This document shows positions 26,091-35,415 of a stretch of DNA of 64,000 nt, piece by piece (the first letter of the stretch is position 1; every line of letters starts with the position of its first letter). The notes under the pieces are model-generated. The model saw nothing but the letters and a program-made list of their open reading frames with translations. It searched no databases and had not been told where the DNA came from. The position numbers and the translations under genes are program-made. Location of the stretch: NCBI RefSeq assembly GCF_017811755.1, contig NZ_JADDJF010000019.1, positions 1 through 64,000 on the forward strand, given 5' to 3'. The stretch is from Pararhodobacter sp. SW119. Lineage in GTDB: Bacteria; Pseudomonadota; Alphaproteobacteria; Rhodobacterales; Rhodobacteraceae.

Positions 26091-28177
26091 TCCAGCGCCT
26101 GAGCCTCAGGCTGCGCATCCTGCTTTTCTTCGCCCTGATCGCGGCCGGCGTCGCGCTGGCCATCGGCTTCGGGCTCTGGGCGGCCTTGGCGCGGAGCGAC
26201 GCGCCGGCCTTCGCCCCCGTCGCGCTGCAGGCCGGGCTGATCGCGGGCTTCCTGTCGCTGGGTCTGGTCACCGCCATCTGGTACCTCTTCGACGCCAATG
26301 TCGCGCGCGCCATCGACCGGCTCTCGGGCGCCATCCGCGCCCGCGCCCATGCCGAGATCGACAACGACCTGACGCGCGAGGCCGAGGCCGCGCGCTACCT
26401 CGGCGATCTGGCCCCCGCGGCCGAGGCGGTGACCCGCCAGCTTGCGCAGACCCGCAACGCCCTGGCCGAGGCGATCGCGCGCGAAACCACGCGCCTCGCC
26501 GCCGAGAAGTCGCGGCTGGAAACCCTGCTGGCCGATGTGCCGGTGGCGGTGCTGCTCTGCACGGCGGAGCATCAGCTGGTCTTCTACAACGGTCCGGCCG
26601 TCGACATCCTGGGCGGCGGCAACGCGCCGGGATTGGACCGCAACCTCCTGGATTACCTGCGCGAGGGGCCGATCACGCACGCCTATCAGCGCCTGTCGGG
26701 CGCGGGCGATTCCGACACCGCGTCGGACCTTCTGTGTGCCACGGTCACCGGCGGGCGCGTCCTCGCCGGGCGGATGCGGGTGCTGCGCCGGCGCGATCCG
26801 GGCATGGCGCCGGGCTACGTGTTGACGCTTCGCGACGTGACCGCCGATCTGGCCGCGCACCACCACCGTGACGCCCTGCTGTCCGAGGTCTTCGAGCGCG
26901 TGCGCCGCCCGGCGGCCAACCTGCAGACGGTGATCGGCGTCATGTCGGAACTGGATGCCGAGACCACCGACGACCTGCGCCGCGCCATGCTGGACGAGGT
27001 GCAGACCCTGACCCACGCGATTACCGACCTGGGCGCGCGCTACGACGCCAGCCAGGCCGACTGGCGGCCGCTGCCGCAGACCCGCTCGGCCGATCTGCTG
27101 GACAGCCTCAAGGCCCGGTTCGAGGCCGAGGGGCTGGAGCTGGACGTCGAGGGGCCCGAACTGATCGTCACGCTCGACGGGTTCGAGATCGTGACGCTGT
27201 TCGGCTGGCTGGGGCGCCGGCTGGCCGACAAGGGCCACGCCCGCGCCTTCCGCCTGACCTTGATCGAGGAGGATGGCCCTGGCGCGCTCCTGCGCCTCGA
27301 CTGGCAGGGGCCGCCGCTGCCGGTCGGCCGCTTCGACGCCTGGCTGACCGAGGCGCTGGACGAGGCCATCGGCGATCTGACCGGGCGCGCGGTCCTGCAG
27401 GCGCACGGGACCGAGGCCTGGACCGAAAGCCCGAGCCCCGAGCAGGGCGCCGTCTGCATGCCGATCCGCAACGCCCGCCGCGCCGGCCGCCGCCCGCCGC
27501 CCATCGCGCGCAAGGTGGTCTACGACTTCGACCTTCTGTCGAAGGCGCGCAGCGCCGCCGTTGCCGACACGCGGCTGGAGGATCTGACCTATGTCGTCTT
27601 CGACACCGAGACGACGGGCCTGTCGCCCGCCTCGGACGAAATCGTGCAGATCGCGGCGGTGCGGCTGGTCAACGGGCGGCGGCTGGAATCCGAGGTCTTC
27701 GACACGCTGGTCGACCCCGGGCGGCCGATCCCGCCCTCGTCCACCGATGTGCATGGCATCACCGAATCGATGGTCAAGGGCGCGCCGACGATTGCCGAGG
27801 CCGGGCGACAGTTCCACGCCTTCGCGCGCGGCGCGGTGCTGATCGCGCATAACGCGCCCTTCGATCTGGAATTCCTGCGCCGGCACGAGGCCGGGATCGG
27901 CGCCAGCTTCGACAACCCGGTTCTGGATACCGTGCTGCTGTCGGCCGTGGTCTTCGGGCAGATGGAGCAGCATTCGCTGGATGCGCTGACCGCCCGGCTG
28001 GGCATCACCATCCCCGACGAGGCCCGCCACACCGCCATCGGCGACACGGTGGCCACGGCCGATGCCTTTCTGAAGCTGCTGCCGATGCTGCGCGCCCGCG
28101 GCTTCCAGACCTTCGGCGATGTGCTGGCCGAGGTGCGCCGCCACGGTCGGCTGCAGAAGGACGTCAACAAGGCCTGA
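26087..28177 (+). CDS. pseudo-histidine-kinase / DnaQ-like 3'-5' exonuclease fusion
   Basis: 696 residues. Two transmembrane helices (about 10-33 and 45-66) are followed by a coiled segment (100-150), a PAS-like domain (145-260) and a dimerisation region. There, SEVFERVRRPAANLQ replaces the usual S.vSHELRTPL box, so the phosphoacceptor His is absent. A degenerate ATPase-like region without N- or G-boxes follows. Residues 500-680 form a DEDDh exonuclease of the DnaQ/PolC epsilon type: VVFDTETTGL (motif I), STDVHGIT, LIAHNAPFDLEFL (motif II), and HTAIGDTVATADAF (motif III with catalytic His and Asp). The nuclease looks intact, the kinase does not. Membrane-bound by prediction. Last gene of the acetate module. 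Confidence 0.88.
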   Translation: MIQRLSLRLRILLFFALIAAGVALAIGFGLWAALARSDAPAFAPVALQAGLIAGFLSLGLVTAIWYLFDANVARAIDRLSGAIRARAHAEIDNDLTREAEAARYLGDLAPAAEAVTRQLAQTRNALAEAIARETTRLAAEKSRLETLLADVPVAVLLCTAEHQLVFYNGPAVDILGGGNAPGLDRNLLDYLREGPITHAYQRLSGAGDSDTASDLLCATVTGGRVLAGRMRVLRRRDPGMAPGYVLTLRDVTADLAAHHHRDALLSEVFERVRRPAANLQTVIGVMSELDAETTDDLRRAMLDEVQTLTHAITDLGARYDASQADWRPLPQTRSADLLDSLKARFEAEGLELDVEGPELIVTLDGFEIVTLFGWLGRRLADKGHARAFRLTLIEEDGPGALLRLDWQGPPLPVGRFDAWLTEALDEAIGDLTGRAVLQAHGTEAWTESPSPEQGAVCMPIRNARRAGRRPPPIARKVVYDFDLLSKARSAAVADTRLEDLTYVVFDTETTGLSPASDEIVQIAAVRLVNGRRLESEVFDTLVDPGRPIPPSSTDVHGITESMVKGAPTIAEAGRQFHAFARGAVLIAHNAPFDLEFLRRHEAGIGASFDNPVLDTVLLSAVVFGQMEQHSLDALTARLGITIPDEARHTAIGDTVATADAFLKLLPMLRARGFQTFGDVLAEVRRHGRLQKDVNKA

Positions 28178-28203
28178 CCTGTCGCCGTGGCTTCAACGGG
28201 CGC

Positions 28204-28971
28204 TCAGCCGAACGGATCGGCGGGATAGCGCACCTCGGTCAGGTAGAGGCCCTGCGGCGGGGCCACGGGGCCGCAGGCGGCGCGGTCGCGCGCCACCAGC
28301 GCGGCGCCGACCCGGTCGGGCGGCCAGGCCCCGGCGCCGACCCGTTCCAGCGTGCCGACGATGGAGCGGACCTGATTGTGCAGAAACGACCGCGCGCGCA
28401 GCGTGAAGCGGAACTCGGTCCCGCCGGAATGCGGATGCGCGTCGATCGTGACCTCGTCCAGCGTCTTGATGGGCGAGGCCGCCTGGCAGAGCGCGGCGCG
28501 AAAGGTGGTGAAATCGTGCCGGCCGATCAGCGCCTGCGCGGCCTGCTGCATGGGCGCGAGATCCAGCGCATGGCGCAACTGCCAGACCATCCCGGCCTCC
28601 AGCACCACCGGCGCGCGACGGCAAAGGACGCGGAAGAGATAGCGCCGTTCGGTGGCATCGAAGCGGGCGTGGAAGGCGGGATCGGTCCGCGCGCAGGCGG
28701 TGATCGCCACCGGGGCCGGGCGCAGGTGGAAGTTCAGTGCCTCGGCCAGCCGGAACGGGTCCCAGTCGCGGGCGAGATCGGCATGCGCCACCTGGCCCTT
28801 CGCGTGGACGCCGGTATCGGTCCGCCCCGCCGCCGTCATCGGCGGCGCGGAGGGGTCGAGCCGCGCCAGCGCCGCCTCGACCGCGCCCTGGACCGAGGGC
28901 TGGTCGGACTGGCGCTGCCAGCCGCGAAACGGGGCGCCATTGTATTCGATGCGGAAGGCAAAGCGGGGCAT
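28204..28971 (-). CDS. truA: tRNA pseudouridine synthase A
   Basis: 255 residues, full length. Family motifs are [16 protein letters not shown] at the N-terminus, [14 protein letters not shown] with the catalytic Asp near residue 52, and [17 protein letters not shown] near residue 205. It makes pseudouridine 38-40 in tRNA anticodon stems. Convergent with the exonuclease-fusion gene (26 bases between stops). A copy of the 11-bp iteron-like element lies 185 bases upstream of its start. Confidence 0.96.
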   Translation of the reverse strand: MPRFAFRIEYNGAPFRGWQRQSDQPSVQGAVEAALARLDPSAPPMTAAGRTDTGVHAKGQVAHADLARDWDPFRLAEALNFHLRPAPVAITACARTDPAFHARFDATERRYLFRVLCRRAPVVLEAGMVWQLRHALDLAPMQQAAQALIGRHDFTTFRAALCQAASPIKTLDEVTIDAHPHSGGTEFRFTLRARSFLHNQVRSIVGTLERVGAGAWPPDRVGAALVARDRAACGPVAPPQGLYLTEVRYPADPFG

Positions 28972-29155
28972 GGCTGCGCCTTAGCGCGAATGTCGCGGGG
29001 CGTCCATTGCGCGCAGCAGGCGTGGTGCCGGACGCCCGGCCCGCGCCCACGCCACGCCCACCCACCCGCCCCGTGGCGCGGGCGCGGGCCGGGCGCGTTC
29101 CCTGGCGCGTTTCTCTGGCGAGATCCGTGGGCGCGATCCTTGGCGATGTGTGAAC

Positions 29156-29223
29156 GCACCGTTCGGAACTGCCATACGCTTGCCATACGCTTGCCAGCCG
29201 CTTGCCATACACTTTCCAGCACC
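29156..29223 (+). repeat. dispersed 11-bp iteron-like element, copy 2
   Basis: It opens with GCACCGTTCGGAAC and has units TGCCATACGCT, TGCCATACGCT, TGCCAGCCGCT and TGCCATACACT, then TTCCAGCACC. It is nearly identical to copy 3 (47828-47895, minus strand): both carry the same variant third unit with GCCG in place of TACG. It lies between truA and the epimerase gene, both transcribed leftward. Confidence 0.88.
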
Positions 29224-29233
29224 CTTGCCGGCG

Positions 29234-30100
29234 TCACCCGCCGCCCTCCAGGATCGCCCGCAGGCCCGCCCGATAGTCGGGATGGCGCAGGGTCACGCCC
29301 AGTTCCGGCCCCACCCGGACCGAGCGTGTGCGCTTGCTCTCGCTGTAGAAGCTGCGCGCCATCGGGCTGAGGTCGGCGGTGTCAAAAGGGACCAGGGGCG
29401 GGCAGGGCAGGCCAGCCAGTTCGGCGGCATATGCCACCACATCTTGGGGCGGCGCGGGCTCATCGTCGCACAAGTTGAATGGACCGGCCGCCCGCTGATC
29501 GGCCGCCGCGGCGACGATGCGGCCCAGATCCTCGACATGGATACGGCTGAAGACCTGCCCGGGCTTGTCGATCCGGTGCGCGGTGCCGCGGCGCAACTGA
29601 TCAAACGCCGACCGCCCCGGCCCGTAGATCCCGGCAATCCGCAGGATCGCCACCGGCACCCCCGCGGCCTTTCCCAGCGCCTCCCACGCCCGCTCCGCCG
29701 CCAACCGCCCCCGCCCCCGCGCACTCCCCGGCGCCGCCGGCGTCCGCTCGTCCACCCAGCCGCCCTGCGCGTCGCCGTAAGTGCTTGTCGCGGAAAGATA
29801 ACCGATCCATTTCAGCCGCTCGGCATCGGCGATCAGCGGGGTCAGCGCGCGCAGCACGGGATCGCCAGCGTCGTCGGGAGGGACCGATGTGATCAGGTGG
29901 GTGGCCTGTTCCAGCGCCATGCGCAACGCACTGCCGTCCTGACCCGCCGTCCAGATCACCGGCTCGCGCCCGGCCTTCGCCAGGGTTTCCGCGCGTTCGG
30001 CGGACCGGGTCGTGGCCAGCACGCGCCATCCGGGACCCAGCGCGCGCGCGACGTATTCGGCGGCGTATCCGTGCCCGATGCTCAGAAGAACCTGTTCCAT
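29234..30100 (-). CDS. NAD(P)-dependent epimerase/dehydratase-like SDR protein
   Basis: 288 residues with an N-terminal Rossmann motif, LSIGHGYAAEYVARAL (GxGYxA form), and the extended-SDR features YLSATSTYGD and RIAGIYGPGRSAFDQL. It belongs to the YeeZ-like group. The usual YxxxK catalytic pair is not clear, because the residues after STYGD do not place a Lys three positions on. Substrate unknown. The ATG at 30100 has a weak ribosome-binding site. It is divergent from ycjX. Confidence 0.82.
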   Translation of the reverse strand: MEQVLLSIGHGYAAEYVARALGPGWRVLATTRSAERAETLAKAGREPVIWTAGQDGSALRMALEQATHLITSVPPDDAGDPVLRALTPLIADAERLKWIGYLSATSTYGDAQGGWVDERTPAAPGSARGRGRLAAERAWEALGKAAGVPVAILRIAGIYGPGRSAFDQLRRGTAHRIDKPGQVFSRIHVEDLGRIVAAAADQRAAGPFNLCDDEPAPPQDVVAYAAELAGLPCPPLVPFDTADLSPMARSFYSESKRTRSVRVGPELGVTLRHPDYRAGLRAILEGGG

Positions 30101-30200
30101 AGGCCCAATATGCGCGTTGCGCGCGCGCCGGCAAGATCGCCGCCTTTAACTCGCACCTCCGCGCCCCTATTCTTACGGGGCGTCACTTTCCGGAGGAGCC

Positions 30201-31616
30201 ATGGTTCTCGGCCCGATCGCCGACCGTCTGGGCCAGTCGTTCGAGGCGGTTTCGGCCACCGTGTCCGAGGCCTTTTTCGAGCCCGTGCTGCGCTTGGGCG
30301 TGACCGGCCTCAGCCGGGCGGGAAAGACGGTGTTCATCACGTCGCTGGTCAACAACCTGCTGGAATCGGGGCGCATGAGCCAGTTGCGCGCCGTGCGCGA
30401 CGGTGTGATCGACGCGGCCTATCTGCAGCCGCAGCCCGACCTGACGCTGCCGCGCTTCGATTACGAGGGGCATCTGGCGGCGCTGACCGGGGCGGAGCCG
30501 AGATGGCCAGATGGAACGCGCGCCATCTCGGAGTTGCGCCTGTCGTTTCGGCTGGCGCCCTCGGGCTTCTTCGGGCCGTTGACCGGGGTGCGGCGCCTGC
30601 ATCTCGATATCGTCGACTATCCCGGCGAATGGCTTCTGGACCTAGGGTTGATGGACAAGTCCTTTGCCGACTGGTCGCGGGCCACCCTGGACCGCCTGGC
30701 GGCACGGCCGCAGGCGCACGCGTTTCTGCAGGAGCTGGCCGGGGCAGACCCCGCCGGCGCGCATGACGAAGCCGTCGCGCAGAAACTCGCGCAGACCTAC
30801 ACCGCCGGGCTGATCGCCGCGCGCGCCGCCGGCTGGTCCGACTGCAGCCCTGGCCGGTTCCTGCTGCCGGGCGATCTGGCCGGGTCCCCGGTGCTGACCT
30901 TCGTGCCGATGCCGCGTCCCGAAAACCCGCGCCGAAGCAGCCTCTGGCGCGAGATGGAGCGCCGTTTCGACGGCTACAAGCGCGCGGTGGTGCGGCCGTT
31001 CTTCGAGACGCATTTCGCGCGCATCGACCGGCAGGTGGTGCTGATCGACCTGCTGGAGGCGGTGCATCGCGGCCCCGCCGCCCTGGAGGATCAGCGCCGC
31101 GCGATGGCCGAGGTGCTGACGGCCTTCCGGCCCGGGCCGAACAGTTGGCTGTCGGCGCTTTTGCGCGGTCGTCGGGTGGAGCGGATACTCTTTGCGGCGA
31201 CGAAGGCCGACCATCTGCACCACAGCCAGCACCCCCGGATGACCGCATTGATCACCGCGATGCTGGCCGAGGCGCGCGACCGGGCGCGGTTTTCCGGTGC
31301 CCGGACCGAGGCGATGGCGATCGCCGCGCTGCGCGCGACGGTCGAGGAAAGTCGCCCTCATCAAGGCGTTGCGCGCGATCTGGTGCGCGGGCGATTGCCG
31401 GACGGGCGTCAGGCGGCCTTTCATCCCGGCGATCTGCCGGACGATCCCGCACGGCTGCTTGCGCCTGCGCGCGCCGGCGCCGAGGCGTGGTTGCAGGACG
31501 ATTTCTCCGCCATGCGCTTTGCGCCGCCGTTGCTCGACCGTCGACCCGGCGACGGGCTGCCGCATATCCGCCTTGACCGAGCAGCGGAGTTTCTTTTCGG
31601 TGACCGGCTGGCCTGA
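30201..31616 (+). CDS. ycjX: YcjX family P-loop protein (DUF463)
   Basis: 471 residues. The N-terminal GLSRAGKT (36-43) is a Walker A P-loop; FITSLVNNLL follows. Other family features are LHLDIVDYPGEWLLDLGLM (switch-like, DYPG) and FAATKADHLHHSQHPRM (nucleotide-specificity-like TKAD). A GTPase/ATPase associated with stress in enterobacteria, detailed function unknown. ATG 30201 follows GGAGGAGCC. The ycjF partner gene follows, as in many proteobacteria. Confidence 0.92.
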   Translation: MVLGPIADRLGQSFEAVSATVSEAFFEPVLRLGVTGLSRAGKTVFITSLVNNLLESGRMSQLRAVRDGVIDAAYLQPQPDLTLPRFDYEGHLAALTGAEPRWPDGTRAISELRLSFRLAPSGFFGPLTGVRRLHLDIVDYPGEWLLDLGLMDKSFADWSRATLDRLAARPQAHAFLQELAGADPAGAHDEAVAQKLAQTYTAGLIAARAAGWSDCSPGRFLLPGDLAGSPVLTFVPMPRPENPRRSSLWREMERRFDGYKRAVVRPFFETHFARIDRQVVLIDLLEAVHRGPAALEDQRRAMAEVLTAFRPGPNSWLSALLRGRRVERILFAATKADHLHHSQHPRMTALITAMLAEARDRARFSGARTEAMAIAALRATVEESRPHQGVARDLVRGRLPDGRQAAFHPGDLPDDPARLLAPARAGAEAWLQDDFSAMRFAPPLLDRRPGDGLPHIRLDRAAEFLFGDRLA

Positions 31617-31717
31617 GCATGAATGAGCGCGTTTCATTGTCGAAGAAGATCCCGCCGCGACCCGGCGCCGGTTCGGTGCGCGTGTCCTGCGGTTTCCGCC
31701 CTGCAACGGAGGAAGGC

Positions 31718-32704
31718 ATGACCGACCCCGGCCGCCCCAAGCAAGGGCCTGTCCTGATCGAAATCGACGGGGAGCCATCGCCCGATCCCGGTGCGGCGCC
31801 GCCGATCGAGGATGAACTGCCCCTCGAAGGTCGCGCGATGCAGGCCACGATCGGCGCATTGTCGCGGCCGGCGCGTCCCTGGGCGCGGCTTTTCTGGGGT
31901 GCGGCGGGTGCGTTCCTGATCCTTGTCCTTGGGGTGGCGGCCTGGGACTTCGCCACGGGTCTGATTGCGCGTCAGCCCTGGCTGGGCGCCCTGGGGGCCG
32001 GATTGCTTGGGGTCCTGGTTGTCGGGCTTCTGGTTCTTGCTGTGCGCGAGGCGTTGGGAATCTATCGCCTGCGCCGGCTCGACGGACTTCGCCTCGACGC
32101 CGATCGGGCGCTGGCGGGGGGCGATCTTGCCGGCGCGCGCGCGGTCGCCGACCGGTTGGCCCGCCTTTACGCCGGGCCGCTTGCGCAGGATTGGGCAGCG
32201 GCGGACGAGCTTCTGGACGCGGATGCCGTGATCGATGCGGCCGAGGCGCGGTGGCTGGTGCCGATCGATGCGCGCGCGCGGGCCGAGGTGGAACTGGCCG
32301 CGCGGCAGGTGGCGATGGTCACCGCGCTTGTCCCCGTCGCGCTGGCCGATGTCGCGGCGGCGCTTCTGGCCAATCTACGAATGATCCGCCGCATTGCCGA
32401 ACTTTACGGCGGACGCGCCGGGGCGCTGGGCAGCTTGCGGCTGGCGCGCGCAGTGGTCGTGCACCTGATGGCGACGGGCGTCGTCGCGGTGGGCGACGAC
32501 ATGATCGGCTCGTTCGCCGGTGGCGGGCTAGCGGCGAAGCTTTCGCGCCGGTTCGGCGAAGGCGTGGTCAACGGTGCGCTGACGGCGCGTGTCGGCGTCA
32601 GCGCGATCGAGGTCTGCCGGCCGCTGCCGTTTCGCGCAGGCAGGCGCCCCTCGGTCAGCGCGCTTGTCGGGCGGGCGCTGCAGGGGGCCTTCCGCCGCGG
32701 TTGA
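31718..32704 (+). CDS. ycjF: YcjF family membrane protein (DUF697)
   Basis: 328 residues from ATG 31718. Two transmembrane helices lie at about 63-85 and 93-116 (FLILVLGVAAWDFATGLI, then LGVLVVGLLVLAV). The C-terminal half is the DUF697 region with VALADVAAALLANLRMIRRI, AELYGG and VGVSAIEVCRPLPF. It probably works with YcjX at the inner membrane. A reading from 31619 is possible but lacks a good ribosome-binding site, whereas 31718 has GGAGGAAGG. Confidence 0.9.
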   Translation: MTDPGRPKQGPVLIEIDGEPSPDPGAAPPIEDELPLEGRAMQATIGALSRPARPWARLFWGAAGAFLILVLGVAAWDFATGLIARQPWLGALGAGLLGVLVVGLLVLAVREALGIYRLRRLDGLRLDADRALAGGDLAGARAVADRLARLYAGPLAQDWAAADELLDADAVIDAAEARWLVPIDARARAEVELAARQVAMVTALVPVALADVAAALLANLRMIRRIAELYGGRAGALGSLRLARAVVVHLMATGVVAVGDDMIGSFAGGGLAAKLSRRFGEGVVNGALTARVGVSAIEVCRPLPFRAGRRPSVSALVGRALQGAFRRG

Positions 32705-32848
32705 GCCATAAATCCCCGGTCACGATCGTTGCAGAAATACAAGTACACCATTGCGCACTGACCGCAGGCGGGTGGCCGGACAAATCCGATCTTTGCAGGC
32801 GTGCGTAGTGCTGGCAACAATCAGGCCCCGACCAGAGCGACCCCTGAC

Positions 32849-34147
32849 ATGCCGTCGATTGCCGATCATCCGCTGCGATACAGCCTGACCAACGAGCTGC
32901 ACGCCCGTCCCGCGCCGGTCATCCCGGTACCGGGCACGGTCGCTTTCCTGGCGATCAAGCCCGAGAAGGACGCCGCGGCGCGGGATCGCGACCGCGATCG
33001 CGCACATCTGGAGGCGCTGCTCGATCGGTCCGGCGCGACGCATCCTGCGCCCGGCGCCACGCATCACGGCTGCAAACTGGGCCGCCACGGGTTGAAATGG
33101 GAAAGCCATACCGAGTTCGTGTCCTATACCGGCTTCGCCGCCGGGTTGCCGCAACGGCCCTTCGATCCCGCGGTCTTCGACCTCTATCCGCAGGACTGGC
33201 TGGAAGCGGCGCCTGGCGTGCGCATCACCTCGGTGCTGATCCAACTGGCCGAGTTGCCCGCTGACGCAGCCGACGGGACCGACCCGTCGATCAGTGCCTG
33301 GCTTGGGGACTGGTTCGTCGGCGAAAGCCTTGCCGTGTCCTGGGCGGTCGACGAGGCGGTGCTAGTGGCGTCGGATTTTCGCATCGACCCGGCGGGGCAT
33401 ATCCGCATGGCGGTCTTCGTGCGCGCCGGGACCGGGCCGCAACGGGTGGGACGCGTGGTCCAGCGGCTGTGCGAGATCGAGACCTACAAGACCATGTCCA
33501 TGCTGGGTCTTGCACGCGTTCGCCAGATCTCGGCCGAGATGGGGGCGCTCGATCGGCGGATGGGCGCGTTGATCAGCGACATGGCGGCCGGCATGCCGCG
33601 GCCGGAGGCATCGCTCGATTCGCTGATGGGCGTCTCGGCCGAGTTGGAGCGGCTGCAGACCAGCACCTCGTTCCGCTTCGGTGCCACCCGCGCCTACGAG
33701 GCGCTGGTTCACGCCCGCATCGAGGTTCTGCGCGAGACCCGGTTCCAGGGCCGGCAGACACTGGCCGAATTCATGCAGCGGCGCTTCGATCCGGCCATGC
33801 GCACCGTCAAGGCGGCCGAAACCCGGCTGGCGGGAATGTCCGAACGGGCGATCCGCGCCGCCCGATTGCTTTCGACCCAGGTCGAGGTCGCGCGATCCGC
33901 GCAGAACCAGGACCTTCTGCAAAGCATGGACCGCCGCGCCGATCTTCAGTTGCGATTGCAGCGCACGGTCGAGGGGTTGTCGGTCGTCGCGATAAGCTAC
34001 TATGGCGTGAATCTCGCCGCGAACATCGCCATGCCCCTGGTCGAACCGATGGGGATCGGGCGGACGCTGGTGATGGCGGGATTGACCCCGTTCGTGATCC
34101 TGCTTGTCTGGTTCGTGGTGCGTCGGCTGCGCCGGATGCTGCACTGA
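32849..34147 (+). CDS. DUF3422 family membrane protein
   Basis: 432 residues. The N-terminus, ADHPLRYSLTNELHARP, is the signature of DUF3422. A long helical middle follows, with KTMSMLGLARVRQ and coiled-coil character to about 375. The C-terminus has two transmembrane helices (VVAISYYGVNLAANIAMPL and TLVMAGLTPFVILLVWFVV). The middle is probably cytoplasmic; function is unknown. ATG 32849 fits the family start; an upstream frame to 32801 is less likely. Confidence 0.9.
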   Translation: MPSIADHPLRYSLTNELHARPAPVIPVPGTVAFLAIKPEKDAAARDRDRDRAHLEALLDRSGATHPAPGATHHGCKLGRHGLKWESHTEFVSYTGFAAGLPQRPFDPAVFDLYPQDWLEAAPGVRITSVLIQLAELPADAADGTDPSISAWLGDWFVGESLAVSWAVDEAVLVASDFRIDPAGHIRMAVFVRAGTGPQRVGRVVQRLCEIETYKTMSMLGLARVRQISAEMGALDRRMGALISDMAAGMPRPEASLDSLMGVSAELERLQTSTSFRFGATRAYEALVHARIEVLRETRFQGRQTLAEFMQRRFDPAMRTVKAAETRLAGMSERAIRAARLLSTQVEVARSAQNQDLLQSMDRRADLQLRLQRTVEGLSVVAISYYGVNLAANIAMPLVEPMGIGRTLVMAGLTPFVILLVWFVVRRLRRMLH

Positions 34148-34185
34148 GGTGGGCCCCGTGACACGAAAGTTGCCTTGGGATCGTT

Positions 34186-34830
34186 TCAGCAGGCGGCGGC
34201 GACGGCGGCAGCAAGGCTTCGGTCCTCTGCCGCCTCGGGACCGGTGGCGCCGGGATGAAAGCGCAGCCGAAAGGCGGCAAGTCGCGTTTCCGGGGGCACG
34301 CGCGGATAGCCGATTCGGTCCAGTGATTCGGCAAGTGCGGCATCGGCATTCTCGAGGGTCCAGGGCCAGATCGCAAGCCCCCGCAGCGCGAGCCGCCGCC
34401 AGTCGAAGCGCGGGCCAGGGTCCATCTTTCGCTCGGGCGCGAGGTCGGAATGCGCGATAACGCCGGCGGGCGCGATCTGCCATCGTGTCATGATCGCGGG
34501 AAGCAGCGATTCCAGCGCGCGTATCTGCGGTTCGGTAAAGGGACTGCGCCCGTCGTTGTCGAGTTCGATCCCGATGGAGCGCGAATTGACGTCCCCCTGT
34601 CCGCGCCAGGCGCCTGCGCCGGCGTGCCAGGCGCGCGCGGCCTCGTCGACGAGTTGCCACAGCCGGCCGTCCGCGCCGATCAGGTAGTGCGATGAAACCT
34701 GCGCCTCGGGCGCGCAAAGCCGGTCCAGAGCGGCTTCGGCGGAGGACATCTCGGTGTAGTGCAGAACGATCAGTTCGGGCTGCAAGCCGTCACGCCGCGG
34801 TCCGAAATTCGGCGAAGGATGTCGGATCAT
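34186..34830 (-). CDS. N-acetylmuramoyl-L-alanine amidase (AmpD/AmiD-like)
   Basis: 214 residues, amidase_2 fold. The zinc ligands are visible as the His of VLHYT near residue 24, and the His and Asp of IAHSDLAPERKMDPGPRFDW. SIGIELDNDG is the usual family glutamate motif. It hydrolyses the MurNAc-L-Ala bond in peptidoglycan or recycled muropeptides. No signal peptide is apparent, so it may be cytoplasmic like AmpD. Start ATG 34830 overlaps the stop of the upstream lipoprotein gene (ATGA), so the two are translationally coupled. Confidence 0.9.
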   Translation of the reverse strand: MIRHPSPNFGPRRDGLQPELIVLHYTEMSSAEAALDRLCAPEAQVSSHYLIGADGRLWQLVDEAARAWHAGAGAWRGQGDVNSRSIGIELDNDGRSPFTEPQIRALESLLPAIMTRWQIAPAGVIAHSDLAPERKMDPGPRFDWRRLALRGLAIWPWTLENADAALAESLDRIGYPRVPPETRLAAFRLRFHPGATGPEAAEDRSLAAAVAAAC

Positions 34831-35384
34831 TCGTCCGCTTGGAAGGCCCGGCGGAACGGCTCGGGCGTCCACCAGCAGGCATAGCCATCGCCGTCGGGGT
34901 CAAGATTGCGACGGTCGCGTTCCGGCCCGCCCGCGGCCAAAAAGGCTTCCTGCGCGGCATCATGGCTGTTGAACTGCGTGCAGTTGCGTTCCCAGAGTTG
35001 CCAGCGCAGCGGGTTGCTGCGGCGGTAGCGTTCCGTTCCGACCGGATGGGACGTGCGCAAGGCGTAGTCGACGATGTTAGGGGCCGAGGACTCGCGCGCG
35101 GCGGCGGCAGTGGAGGTTTCGGCAAACCCGTCGTCGTCAATCGGAACGAATCCCGCGGCCGGTGCACCGGTTCCGGTGCCCTGCATCGGGTTGGGGTTCG
35201 CGGCATTGGACGCGAGCGCCGCAGCCGAGGCCCCGGCGAAACCGCCCGGCGGCGGCACGAAGCGGTTCTGATCGCTCACATCGCTGCGCAGGGGCGCCGG
35301 CTCGTTCGCCGCCGGAGCGCCGACCGTGCCGGCGCAACCCGCCAGCGCCACCGTCGCGGTTGCCAGAACGAGGACGAAACGCAT
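34827..35384 (-). CDS. lipoprotein with Excalibur-like calcium-binding motif
   Basis: 185 residues. A lipoprotein signal peptide (MRFVLVLATATVALAGCAG) ends in the lipobox LAGC. A flexible Ala/Pro/Gly-rich linker runs to about residue 95. The C-terminus has NPLRWQLWERNCTQFNSHDA and DPDGDGYACWW, the DxDxDGxxC loop of Excalibur-type domains. It is probably anchored to the outer or inner membrane facing the periplasm. It is coupled to the amidase gene by an ATGA overlap, suggesting a joint cell-wall role. An alternative start at 35411 would precede the signal by nine residues. Confidence 0.8.
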   Translation of the reverse strand: MRFVLVLATATVALAGCAGTVGAPAANEPAPLRSDVSDQNRFVPPPGGFAGASAAALASNAANPNPMQGTGTGAPAAGFVPIDDDGFAETSTAAAARESSAPNIVDYALRTSHPVGTERYRRSNPLRWQLWERNCTQFNSHDAAQEAFLAAGGPERDRRNLDPDGDGYACWWTPEPFRRAFQADE

Positions 35385-35415
35385 GCTGCCAATTCCCTTG
35401 CTGTTCGACATCGTC

